NCBI GenBank assembly: GCA_947496695.1
Contig: CANMEI010000001.1
Coordinates: 62,001 to 126,000, forward strand
Reading direction: 5' to 3'
Length of the DNA stretch: 64,000 nucleotides
DNA from: an uncultured Cellulophaga sp.
Lineage (GTDB): Bacteria > Bacteroidota > Bacteroidia > Flavobacteriales > Flavobacteriaceae
Position 1 is the first letter of the stretch; the number at the start of each line of letters is the position of its first letter. Shown one piece after another: positions 26,781-34,426 of the stretch. Both the position numbers and the translations under genes were made by a program. A model generated the notes under the pieces. The model was not told the DNA's origin. It searched no databases and was given only the letters and a program-made list of their open reading frames with translations.

Positions 26781-27730
26781 TTTTTATCGTTATAAATATC
26801 TACTCTATAATTTTCTTCCTCACCATTTACCATTTGCACATAACTACGGTATCTACTCCAAGCTATTTCATCGGTTTCAAGAGCCTCTTTTATTGCACAT
26901 TTAGGTTCTTCAATATGCAAACAGTTATTAAACTTACAGTTTTGTTTCTTCTTAAAAAAATCAGGAAAATAATTTCCGATTTCTTCTTTTTCCATATCTA
27001 CAATACCAAAACCTTTTATCCCTGGAGTATCAACAATTTGAGCTCCCATTTCTAAGTCAAACATTTCTGCAAATGTTGTAGTATGTTGCCCTTGTGAATG
27101 CTGTGATGATATTTTTTTGGTTTTCAAATCTAATTTAGGCTCAATTGCATTTACTAAAGTGGATTTCCCTACTCCTGAGTGCCCTGAAAACATGCTTATT
27201 TTCCCCTCCATCAGCTCTTTAACCTTATCTATATTTTTACCAGTTTTTGATGATATTCCAATGCAAGTGTATCCAATATCCCTATAAAGATTTGCTAAAT
27301 ATTTAATCTCACCTATTTCTTCACTATTGTAAGTATCAATTTTATTAAATAACAAAATAGCTGGAATTTGATATGCCTCAGAAGTAACCAGAAAACGATC
27401 AATAAAACTTGTAGAAGTTGGCGGATTATTTAATGTCACCATCAAAAAAACCTGATCTAAATTTGCTGCAATAATATGTGTTTGCTTAGATAGGTTAACA
27501 GATTTACGAATTATGTAATTTTTTCTTTCTGAAATATCTTTAATTACACCTACAGTTTCATCTCCATTCTTTTCTATATCAAAAGTTACACTATCGCCAA
27601 CAGCTATTGGATTAGTACTTTTAATACCTTTAATTCTAAACTTCCCTTTAATCCTGCATTCGTAAAAGTCACCATCTAATGTTTTTACAGTATACCAACT
27701 TCCGGTTGATTTATAAACAGTTCCTTGCAT
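26777..27730 (-). CDS. rsgA: Ribosome small-subunit-dependent GTPase RsgA
   Basis: Circularly permuted GTPase for late 30S maturation. 317 aa: N-terminal OB fold, then G4 NKID, G1 GHSGVGKST and G3 DTPGIKGFG in the permuted order, then the zinc knuckle with CKFNNCLHIEEPKC. Normal length and complete. It starts 340 bp downstream of the GIN-domain gene end and leads the rsgA-dtd pair. Confidence 0.97.
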   Translation of the reverse strand: MQGTVYKSTGSWYTVKTLDGDFYECRIKGKFRIKGIKSTNPIAVGDSVTFDIEKNGDETVGVIKDISERKNYIIRKSVNLSKQTHIIAANLDQVFLMVTLNNPPTSTSFIDRFLVTSEAYQIPAILLFNKIDTYNSEEIGEIKYLANLYRDIGYTCIGISSKTGKNIDKVKELMEGKISMFSGHSGVGKSTLVNAIEPKLDLKTKKISSQHSQGQHTTTFAEMFDLEMGAQIVDTPGIKGFGIVDMEKEEIGNYFPDFFKKKQNCKFNNCLHIEEPKCAIKEALETDEIAWSRYRSYVQMVNGEEENYRVDIYNDKK

Positions 27731-27906
27731 ATATTAAATTACAAATTATATACTGCAAAATAACAACTTTTCTGCTGAACATTAGCGAGTAATACTATTT
27801 AGCTTTATTTACTAAAAAAATTACGGCTAGTATTAATTTTAAAACCCTAATATATTTTTATTGATTAGGTTAATATAAGCACATCAAATTCGACCTTTTG
27901 TCATAA

Positions 27907-28074
27907 ATATTTCAGGTAGTTTTAAATTTAAGCCGAAGTGAATCAATTTTTAATAACCTAAAATCCACTACTCATTGGGAAAATGCTAAATTAAATCTTA
28001 GCTATAAAATATCACCCCAATGGAACATTGCTTTAAATAATGATTTACACCAAATTACAAATAATTCAAATTAA
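27907..28074 (+). pseudogene. Remnant of a beta-barrel-like 3' gene end
   Basis: The 340 bp between rsgA and the GIN-domain gene hold an open plus-strand frame of 55 codons ending in TAA at 28072-28074, with no in-frame start codon. The translation (for example WENAKLNLSYKISPQWNIALNND) has the alternating pattern of outer-membrane beta strands and a protein-like composition. The frame is closed upstream by a stop at 27904. I read it as the decayed 3' end of an outer-membrane protein gene; nothing recognisable remains at 27731-27906. Confidence 0.45.
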
Positions 28075-28742
28075 TCTCTGATATTTATATCTCCTCCTAC
28101 AAAAGTTTTTTTATTCACCTCTTTAGGGTTTCCAAATACATCAATATTACCCCCTGCTTTAACATTTAAATCTGCTCTATTTGATGCAAATACCACAGCC
28201 TTACCAGCAGCGGTTATTTTAACTTTTGTTACTTCCGTTCTTAAATGTTTACCTTCATAAATACCTCCAGTATTTAAAACTACATTTTGATTAACCGAAA
28301 CACCTGAAGCTTCAACAATACCCCCTGTAACTGCTCTAACTGTAAGATACGAAACATCTAAACCAACTTTAATTTGCGCTCCTTCTTGTGTTTTAAGTTC
28401 AATTGCATTTTGAGTTATAGTCTCATTTGATGAAATTTTAGCTCCTTCATTACCGTCAATAACATCTAAAAGTGAATAATGTACTTCTACAAAAGTATTT
28501 TCACCATGAAAACTTTTATCGAGTTCCATTCTAATTTTCAGAACTCCATTTTTATTTACTAAGTTAATATCGTCTACATTATCTCCTTTAATTAAAACTT
28601 TATTTTCATCAGATTTTATAAGGTTCACCTCAATTAAATCAAACACTTTAACTTCATTAAAACTACCCATATCTTTTTCCACAGTTCTTTGTGCAAATAT
28701 GTTTGATGATAAAAATAAAAAGATTACAATACTATATTTCAT
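28071..28742 (-). CDS. Exported GIN-domain (DUF2807) protein
   Basis: 223 aa with signal peptide (SSNIFAQ-R) and a right-handed beta-helix-like GIN/DUF2807 domain covering the rest (VFDLIEVNLIKSDENKVLIKGD at the start, then repeated strands with Gly and Val). Family function is unknown; such proteins are common exported proteins in Bacteroidota. A second family member is encoded at 35515-36273. It lies between the aro operon terminator and rsgA, and its stop overlaps the remnant frame on the other strand. Confidence 0.88.
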   Translation of the reverse strand: MKYSIVIFLFLSSNIFAQRTVEKDMGSFNEVKVFDLIEVNLIKSDENKVLIKGDNVDDINLVNKNGVLKIRMELDKSFHGENTFVEVHYSLLDVIDGNEGAKISSNETITQNAIELKTQEGAQIKVGLDVSYLTVRAVTGGIVEASGVSVNQNVVLNTGGIYEGKHLRTEVTKVKITAAGKAVVFASNRADLNVKAGGNIDVFGNPKEVNKKTFVGGDINIRD

Positions 28743-28777
28743 AATGTTATATTTTATTTAAAGAGTATTAAATTATA

Positions 28778-28792
28778 AAACTGTTACAGTTT
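28778..28792. promoter_or_regulatory. Perfect 15-bp inverted repeat upstream of the GIN-domain gene
   Basis: AAACTG-TTA-CAGTTT lies 36-50 bp before the start codon, where an operator would be expected. No regulator can be named. Confidence 0.3.
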
Positions 28793-28802
28793 AAAATAAA
28801 AA

Positions 28803-28829
28803 AACCCGCTTTATAAAATAAAACGGGTT
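28803..28829 (-). terminator. Intrinsic terminator of the phe/tyr operon
   Basis: On the minus strand AACCCG (28829-28824) pairs with CGGGTT (28808-28803) and inner ATAAA/TTTAT pairs extend the stem; a run of T follows. It ends the operon after the DAHP synthase gene. Confidence 0.8.
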
Positions 28830-28860
28830 CAATTTATTGTAACAATTTACAGCTTTTCAA

Positions 28861-29943
28861 CTATCCATTGATAATTTTCTCTTGGTGGTTAATTGATTCT
28901 TGGTGAATCGCTTTAAACATTTTCAAGATAAATTCTTCACTCAATCCTTTTGATTCACCTTCTAAGATCATTGCTCCTAAAATTTGGTTCCAACGGTTAG
29001 ATTGAAGAACAGCAACATTTTTTTGTTTCTTTAAACCTCCAATGCTATCAGAAATTTTCATTCTTTTTCCTAACATTTCAATTAATTGACCATCAATAAC
29101 GTCAATTTGAGCTCTTAGGTTAGTTAATTCACTGTTATACTCAGCTTCAGGATCAGACTCTTTTCTGATTTTTAAATCACGCATAATCTGAACCAATTTC
29201 TCAGGCGTAACTTGTTGCGCAGCATCACTCCATGCATTTTCTGGATCGTAATGAGTTTCAATCATTAAACCATCAAAATTAAGATCTAAAGCAGTTTGAG
29301 ATACATCAAAAATCATTTCTCTGTTTCCTGTAATATGTGAAGGATCACTTATTAATGGAAGGTCAGGGAATTTATTTTGAAACTCGATAGCTAATTGCCA
29401 TTCTGGAATGTTTCTATATTTTGTTTTCTCATATGTAGAGAAACCTCTGTGGATTGCTCCTAAATTTTTAATGCCTGCAGTGTATAAACGCTCAATACCA
29501 CCTAACCATAAAGATAAGTCTGGATTAATTGGGTTTTTTACCAATACAATTTTATCAGTACCCTCTAAAGCATCTGCAATTTCTTGCATGATAAACGGAC
29601 TTACAGTTGAACGAGCACCAATCCATAATAAATCTACATCATACTCTAATGCTAATTTAACATGAGCTGCATTTGCTACCTCTGTACAAGTTTTCAAACC
29701 TGTTTCTTCTTTAACTTTTTGTAACCACTTAAGACCTAAAGCACCTACTCCTTCAAAGTTTCCTGGACGAGTTCTTGGCTTCCAAATTCCAGCACGAAAA
29801 TAATTTACATCTGTATCTTTTAATTCATGAGCAATTCTTAATACTTGCTCTTCTGTTTCCGCACTACATGGCCCTGCTATTACTAGTGGATGATCTAGTT
29901 TCATATCATCTAACCATGTTCTCATTTCTTTTGAATTTTCCAT
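28861..29943 (-). CDS. Bifunctional DAHP synthase / chorismate mutase (type II fusion)
   Basis: First step of the shikimate pathway fused to the chorismate-to-prephenate step. 360 aa: the DAHP synthase domain (about 1-260; AGPCSAETEEQ, FRAGIWKPRTRPGNFEG, KNPINPDLSLW, PLISDPSHITGNR) and a C-terminal AroQ-type chorismate mutase helix bundle (about 275-360; LRAQIDVIDGQLIEMLGKRMKISDSIGGLKK). This explains why pheA and tyrA in the same operon have no mutase domain. Binding of prephenate or chorismate by the mutase domain often controls the synthase (known for this fusion class). Last gene of the operon, 11 bp after tyrA. Confidence 0.95.
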   Translation of the reverse strand: MENSKEMRTWLDDMKLDHPLVIAGPCSAETEEQVLRIAHELKDTDVNYFRAGIWKPRTRPGNFEGVGALGLKWLQKVKEETGLKTCTEVANAAHVKLALEYDVDLLWIGARSTVSPFIMQEIADALEGTDKIVLVKNPINPDLSLWLGGIERLYTAGIKNLGAIHRGFSTYEKTKYRNIPEWQLAIEFQNKFPDLPLISDPSHITGNREMIFDVSQTALDLNFDGLMIETHYDPENAWSDAAQQVTPEKLVQIMRDLKIRKESDPEAEYNSELTNLRAQIDVIDGQLIEMLGKRMKISDSIGGLKKQKNVAVLQSNRWNQILGAMILEGESKGLSEEFILKMFKAIHQESINHQEKIING

Positions 29944-29954
29944 CTCTGCTTATT

Positions 29955-30815
29955 CTATTTTTTATTAAGTGGTATTCCGTTTAAAATTTCTTTTATTCTA
30001 TTCGTATTATTCATTTCATCATAAATTCCTTTAGAATCATCTTCTACGATCATCTTTTTAAAGGATTCTAGATTCTGTATATATTCTTCTAATGCTTCTA
30101 CTACCTTTTCTTTATTCTGATTAAAGATTGGTGTCCACATTGCTGGTGAACTTTTTGCCAAACGTACAGTGCTTTCAAAACCACTCCCTGCCATGTCAAA
30201 AATATCACGTTCATTTTTTTCTTTCTCTATAACAGTCTTTCCTAACATAAAAGAGCTGATATGTGACAAATGTGATACATATGCTATATGCTTATCATGA
30301 GCATCAGGGTTCATATACCTAATTCGCATTCCTAATTGCTGAAAAATAGCTAATGCTTTTTCTTGTAATTTGAATGCAGTTTTTTCTATTTCACAAATAA
30401 TATTAGCCTTCCCTCTAAATAAATTATTTATTGCGGCTGAAGGTCCAGAAAACTCTGTACCTGCAATTGGGTGGCACGCCAAAAAATTTCTTCTCTTCGG
30501 ATGCTGACCGACTACATTACAAATTAACGATTTTGTTGAGCCTGCATCCAACACAACTGCATCATCATTTACGACATCCAACACTTTAGGAAGCTCCAAA
30601 ACCATAATATCTACAGGCACTGAGACGATTACGATATCCGCTATTGACAAATCATTATAAGTTGCTTTTTTATCAATTACTTTTAATTCTAGTGCTTCAT
30701 TTATATGAGATTCATTAATATCTATACCATAAATTGTTGCATCAGGATTATGCGTTTTTATATCCTTGGCCATAGAACCTCCAATTAACCCAATACCTAT
30801 TATAAATATATTCAT
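29955..30815 (-). CDS. tyrA: Prephenate dehydrogenase
   Basis: Oxidative decarboxylation of prephenate to 4-hydroxyphenylpyruvate with NAD(P). 286 aa from ATG 30815, chosen because the Rossmann strand MNIFIIGIGLIGGSMA begins there; a GTG seven codons upstream is in frame but adds a non-conserved tail. Motifs: GIGLIGGS, DAGSTKS, HPIAGTEFSGP and the C-terminal helical dimerisation domain. No ACT or mutase domain, so feedback inhibition by Tyr would need another site. Confidence 0.93.
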   Translation of the reverse strand: MNIFIIGIGLIGGSMAKDIKTHNPDATIYGIDINESHINEALELKVIDKKATYNDLSIADIVIVSVPVDIMVLELPKVLDVVNDDAVVLDAGSTKSLICNVVGQHPKRRNFLACHPIAGTEFSGPSAAINNLFRGKANIICEIEKTAFKLQEKALAIFQQLGMRIRYMNPDAHDKHIAYVSHLSHISSFMLGKTVIEKEKNERDIFDMAGSGFESTVRLAKSSPAMWTPIFNQNKEKVVEALEEYIQNLESFKKMIVEDDSKGIYDEMNNTNRIKEILNGIPLNKK

Positions 30816-30871
30816 AATCTTATTTTTGCAACTCACTATGAGTAAAATGCTACTTGTGTAATCGTATTTAT

Positions 30872-32017
30872 TTAAAATCTACTAATTGCTTCTTCAATTT
30901 TCTCTTCTGTAACACATAAAGAGAACCTAATATAACCTTCTCCATTACTACCAAAAATTGTTCCTGGTGTGATAAAGATATTTTTGTCGTAAAGTATATT
31001 ATCAATAAATTCTTCTGCCGAAGAGGAACCTTCTGGTAATTTTGCCCAAACAAACATACCTACCGAATTATCATCACAAACGCAATTTAATTTAGTGGCT
31101 AGTTCTAACATTAAAGTTTTTCTTTTAGAGTAAACTTCTGTCAACTTATCAAACCATTCTTGACTACTATTTAAAGCTGTAATTGCTCCTTTTTGAATGC
31201 CATAAAACATTCCAGAATCCATATTACTTTTTACTTTTAAAATAGGGTTAATAAACTCTTCACTACCTAAAACCATTCCTACACGCCAACCTGCCATATT
31301 AAAAGTTTTACTTAATGAATTTAACTCTAAAGCAACATCTTTAGCTCCTTCAACACTTAAAATACTCATAGGAGTATCATTCAACACAAAACTATAAGGG
31401 TTATCATTCACTAATAAAATATCATTCCGTTTTGCAAAATCAACTAAAGCTGTTAATTGAGCTACCGTAGCAACTGCTCCTGTTGGCATGTGCGGATAAC
31501 AAACCCACATTAATTTCACCTTAGATAAATCTTTCTTTTCTAATTCTTCAAGATCAGGAAACCAGTTATTTATTGCTACTAGATCATAATATTTAGGTAC
31601 TGCTCCAACTAGCTTTGTAACTGAGCTATAGGTTGGATAACCTGGATTAGGAATTAAAGCTTCATCTCCAGGGTTTAAAAAGGCCATACTAATGTGCATA
31701 ATACCTTCTTTAGAACCCATTAAAGGCAAAATCTCTGATGCTGGATTTGCATTTACATTATACCTAGATTTATAAAAACTAGCTACAGCTTCACGAAACT
31801 CAGGAAGACCTTGATAACTCTGGTATTGGTGTGCTCCATTATCCATTACAGATTCCTGTATTGTTTTAACAACTTCATTCGAAGGTGCTAAATCTGGACT
31901 ACCAATTCCCATATTAATAATTGGCTTGCCCGTAGCCATTAAGCCTCTTACTTCTCGTAATTTTTTAGAAAAATAATATTCTTCTACCGTTTTTAATCTA
32001 TCTGCTGTAGTAATCAT
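30872..32017 (-). CDS. Class I/II aminotransferase, probably aromatic/prephenate branch
   Basis: PLP-dependent aminotransferase, 381 aa. PLP-lysine motif in SLSKTFNMAGWRVG (about residues 222-235), NPGYPTYSS and the C-terminal RFSLCV arginine segment. It starts 4 bp inside the end of pheA (ATGA overlap) and precedes tyrA, so the likely role is transamination of phenylpyruvate and 4-hydroxyphenylpyruvate or aspartate-like substrates. Exact specificity is inference from context. Confidence 0.9.
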   Translation of the reverse strand: MITTADRLKTVEEYYFSKKLREVRGLMATGKPIINMGIGSPDLAPSNEVVKTIQESVMDNGAHQYQSYQGLPEFREAVASFYKSRYNVNANPASEILPLMGSKEGIMHISMAFLNPGDEALIPNPGYPTYSSVTKLVGAVPKYYDLVAINNWFPDLEELEKKDLSKVKLMWVCYPHMPTGAVATVAQLTALVDFAKRNDILLVNDNPYSFVLNDTPMSILSVEGAKDVALELNSLSKTFNMAGWRVGMVLGSEEFINPILKVKSNMDSGMFYGIQKGAITALNSSQEWFDKLTEVYSKRKTLMLELATKLNCVCDDNSVGMFVWAKLPEGSSSAEEFIDNILYDKNIFITPGTIFGSNGEGYIRFSLCVTEEKIEEAISRF

Positions 32018-32841
32018 ACTCTAGCGTTTTTATATTCTCCTAAAATTTTAAACTCTTCTGTCATTATTTCTAAAAGCAACTTTGCTTTTGTATAATCTTC
32101 ATATTCATCAAAAGTTACATCAACAAAAAATGCATATTTCCACGGTCTCTCTATAACTGGTAAAGACTGTATTTTTGTTAAATTTAAATTACAATCACTC
32201 ATAACATTAAGTATAGTTGCCAAACTACCTCTTTTATGATCTGCAATAAAACGTATTGATGCTTTATTAATATCTTTTTCAGGTAATTCTCTATTCTCTT
32301 TATTAATAATTAAAAAACGAGTAGAGTTATTTGTAATCGTTTGTATTTCTGATGCTACAATTTCTAAATCATATAATTCAGCCGCTGCTTTTGGCGCAAT
32401 TGCCGCAATTGTTTTTAATTCTTCTGCTTGAATTCGTTGTGCTGTTTCAGCCGTATCAACCGCTTCAACCATTTTAATATGTGGGTATGCTTTTAAAAAC
32501 TCTTTACATTGCAATAAAGCCATCGGATGAGAATGTACTTCTTGAATGTCCTCTAACTTCTGCCCTTTAAAAACCATCAAATTATGATGTATATTTAAGT
32601 ATTGTTCACCTATTACATGTAAATCGTGTTGATGGATTAAGGCGTAATTAGGTATTATTGATCCTGCTATAGAATTCTCAATTGCCATAACGGCTTTATC
32701 GGCTCTGCCTGATAATGTTTTACAAACTAATTCATCAAAAGACAAACACTCAACTAACTCAATATCGTCACCAAAATAGTCACGCGCTACCTGATGGTGA
32801 TTTGAACCTTTTATACCTTGTATGGCTATTTTTAATTTCAT
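32014..32841 (-). CDS. pheA: Prephenate dehydratase
   Basis: Converts prephenate to phenylpyruvate. 275 aa from ATG 32841; the frame extends upstream to a TTG inside the attenuator T-run, which is not a plausible start. The catalytic domain has NSIAGS and the TRF-type motif in ITNNSTRFLII; the C-terminal ACT domain (about 188-275; ASIRFIADHKRGSLATIL, ERPWKYAFFVDV) is the usual Phe feedback site. No chorismate mutase domain. First structural gene after the Phe-rich leader and terminator. Confidence 0.95.
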   Translation of the reverse strand: MKLKIAIQGIKGSNHHQVARDYFGDDIELVECLSFDELVCKTLSGRADKAVMAIENSIAGSIIPNYALIHQHDLHVIGEQYLNIHHNLMVFKGQKLEDIQEVHSHPMALLQCKEFLKAYPHIKMVEAVDTAETAQRIQAEELKTIAAIAPKAAAELYDLEIVASEIQTITNNSTRFLIINKENRELPEKDINKASIRFIADHKRGSLATILNVMSDCNLNLTKIQSLPVIERPWKYAFFVDVTFDEYEDYTKAKLLLEIMTEEFKILGEYKNARV

Positions 32842-32893
32842 TTTATTACTTGTTATTATTCTATTTTTTAAAAGAAAACCTTTAAAAAAAGTC

Positions 32894-32926
32894 AAAAAAA
32901 AAGTCCCGTTTTAAAACGGGACTTTT
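32894..32926 (-). terminator. Intrinsic terminator upstream of pheA (attenuator terminator)
   Basis: Perfect inverted repeat AAAAGTCCCGTTTT / AAAACGGGACTTTT (arms 32899-32912 and 32913-32926); on the minus strand it is followed by nine consecutive T (32902-32894) and more T-rich sequence. It lies between the leader ORF stop (32950) and the pheA start (32841). Confidence 0.92.
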
Positions 32927-32964
32927 AATTGTTTATATTTTGAGATATACTACAACAGCCCCGT
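32894..32964 (-). promoter_or_regulatory. Attenuator of the phe/tyr operon: terminator with competing antiterminator
   Basis: Reading the minus strand, segment 2 (ACGGGGCT, 32964-32957, inside the last leader codons) can pair with segment 3 (AGTCCCGT, 32923-32916; seven Watson-Crick pairs and one G-U). Segment 3 also pairs with segment 4 (ACGGGACT, 32909-32902) to form the terminator stem, followed by nine T. Only one pairing can exist at a time. A ribosome stalled on the Phe codons leaves segment 2 free (antitermination); one that reaches the stop codon covers it (termination). Mechanism is inferred from structure; elements are visible directly. Confidence 0.88.
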
Positions 32965-33021
32965 ACCTCTCTTAAAAAAGAAGTAAAAAAAGAAACCATT
33001 CCAGAAATATTGCTTTGTCAT
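32950..33021 (-). CDS. Phenylalanine-rich leader peptide of the phe/tyr operon (23 aa)
   Basis: ATG at 33021, TAG at 32952-32950. The 23-residue peptide has 7 Phe, 2 Tyr and 1 Trp, with the run FFFYFFF at residues 10-16, as in known pheL-type leader peptides. It starts after A-rich sequence 19 nt from a predicted promoter and ends 24 nt before the terminator. Codons 20-22 (Thr-Gly-Leu) hold the antiterminator segment. Its function would be to sense charged tRNA-Phe through ribosome stalling. Confidence 0.88.
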   Translation of the reverse strand: MTKQYFWNGFFFYFFFKRGTGLL

Positions 33022-33039
33022 AATTGTTCTAAACTTTTG

Positions 33040-33069
33040 CTAAAGTAATACTTATATTCAAAAATCAAA
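33040..33069 (-). promoter_or_regulatory. Predicted promoter of the phe/tyr operon
   Basis: On the minus strand TTTG (33069-33066), an 18-bp spacer, then TACTTTAG (33047-33040), one mismatch from TAnnTTTG. The start of transcription would fall about 10-15 nt before the leader ATG. Confidence 0.5.
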
Positions 33070-33161
33070 ATATACATCAATCTTTTTTTTAATGTTTTAG
33101 TATTTTTAATTATTGATGCGAATAATTTGACATACCAAGCATTATATTGAGAATAATTTAT

Positions 33162-34271
33162 TTAATTTTTATCAAAATAGTACTCATAAGTATATGTTTC
33201 TCCAGAGTATGAATCTGATTCAAATAGAATTAACTCATTTGATGTAAGTGAAATTTCACCTTGTAATATTAAATATCCATTTGGCTCGATTTCAATTTCA
33301 GTTTCTCCATCATATGTACTTGAATATTCGAACTCAACCATAGTTAAAATACCTTCCTCTTCATTATAAGCCCAATTACCTGTTGAGGTATATGACTCAC
33401 CTCCATCTTCATCATATATTACTTCACAAGCTTCAGTAGAAGCATCATAATTTAAACCTTTATAATCAGATGCTTGTGTAAAAGAATATGTACCATCTTC
33501 ATTAAATGTTATTACAAGCTCATTAAGGGTATAGCATTCATCTACCACAACATCTAACTTTGTATTATTATCACAATATAATTGAGAATCATAACTTTCG
33601 CATGATGCTTCACCTGCTTCAAATGTCTCACCATTATCAATTTGTTTTGTAAAATCCCATTCACCAACAAGATTTACATTTCCAGCCCAAGATTCAACTG
33701 TAACACAAACTTCTTCTGGCTGACTTATATTACCTTGACTATCATATACACAAATAACGTAACAAAATGTTCCTGCAGGTATTTCAGAAGAAAAATTAAC
33801 ATCAATTGATGTATCTTCATCTTTTTGACTTGATGCTCCCTTTTTAGTAAACAAATTTTTTCTTTCTTTCGAAAATAATTTACTGCTATAATAATTTTCT
33901 GTAGCACTTAAAGGTACATCTATATAAGAATCAGCCATTCCGTTTTCATCAAATAATTGAATATAAGCACCCGCAAAATCTGTAGGTGCATCAAATATTA
34001 TTTCAAACCCATTTTCTTGAAATGCCGTTTGAGTTGTGTAATCTAAACTAAACTCGATATCACCTGTCGGCGTAACACCTCCATCATTTAATGTTGCTCC
34101 ATCAATTACAATACCTTCAGAAGTAACATTAATATCTAACAAAATATCTTCTGTCGCATTAATTCCATCAGGATCAATATCACTAGACACATCGCCATTA
34201 CTATCATCGCTTGAGCAAGAAAAGATAACAAAGCTTAAAAATAATAAGATAAATAAATTGGTTTTTTTCAT
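33162..34271 (-). CDS. Lipoprotein with C-terminal lipocalin-like domain
   Basis: 369 aa. Signal peptide with lipobox FVIFSC (Cys19) followed by SSDDSN, which resembles the flavobacterial surface-export signal, so it probably sits on the cell surface. The N-terminal half (about 40-200) is acidic and beta-rich; the C-terminal part (about 200-369) starts LVGEWDFTKQ and has the strands NELVITFNEDGTYSFT and GNWAYNEEEGILTM of lipocalin-like proteins common in Bacteroidota. Two conserved-looking Cys pairs (for example CESYDSQLYC) may form disulphides. Ligand unknown. Monocistronic by context. Confidence 0.8.
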   Translation of the reverse strand: MKKTNLFILLFLSFVIFSCSSDDSNGDVSSDIDPDGINATEDILLDINVTSEGIVIDGATLNDGGVTPTGDIEFSLDYTTQTAFQENGFEIIFDAPTDFAGAYIQLFDENGMADSYIDVPLSATENYYSSKLFSKERKNLFTKKGASSQKDEDTSIDVNFSSEIPAGTFCYVICVYDSQGNISQPEEVCVTVESWAGNVNLVGEWDFTKQIDNGETFEAGEASCESYDSQLYCDNNTKLDVVVDECYTLNELVITFNEDGTYSFTQASDYKGLNYDASTEACEVIYDEDGGESYTSTGNWAYNEEEGILTMVEFEYSSTYDGETEIEIEPNGYLILQGEISLTSNELILFESDSYSGETYTYEYYFDKN

Positions 34272-34426
34272 AATTTAAATTGGTTATTTATATTATAACT
34301 ATTAAAAGTTTTTATTGCTCTAAAAAATAATTGAACAATAATTAGATATAGCAAAATTATAAAAAATGTAGGAAATTACATATTAATTTTTTTTAATAAA
34401 TATTTTCACTAAAAGACAATCTAATT

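Noticed and set aside
30868..31053. Second frame on the same strand within the aminotransferase gene
   Set aside because: Composition of an out-of-frame translation; the aminotransferase is intact across it.
32842..32895. Longer pheA frame starting at TTG 32895
   Set aside because: It would start inside the terminator T-run and adds 18 residues with no similarity to prephenate dehydratases; ATG 32841 fits the family.
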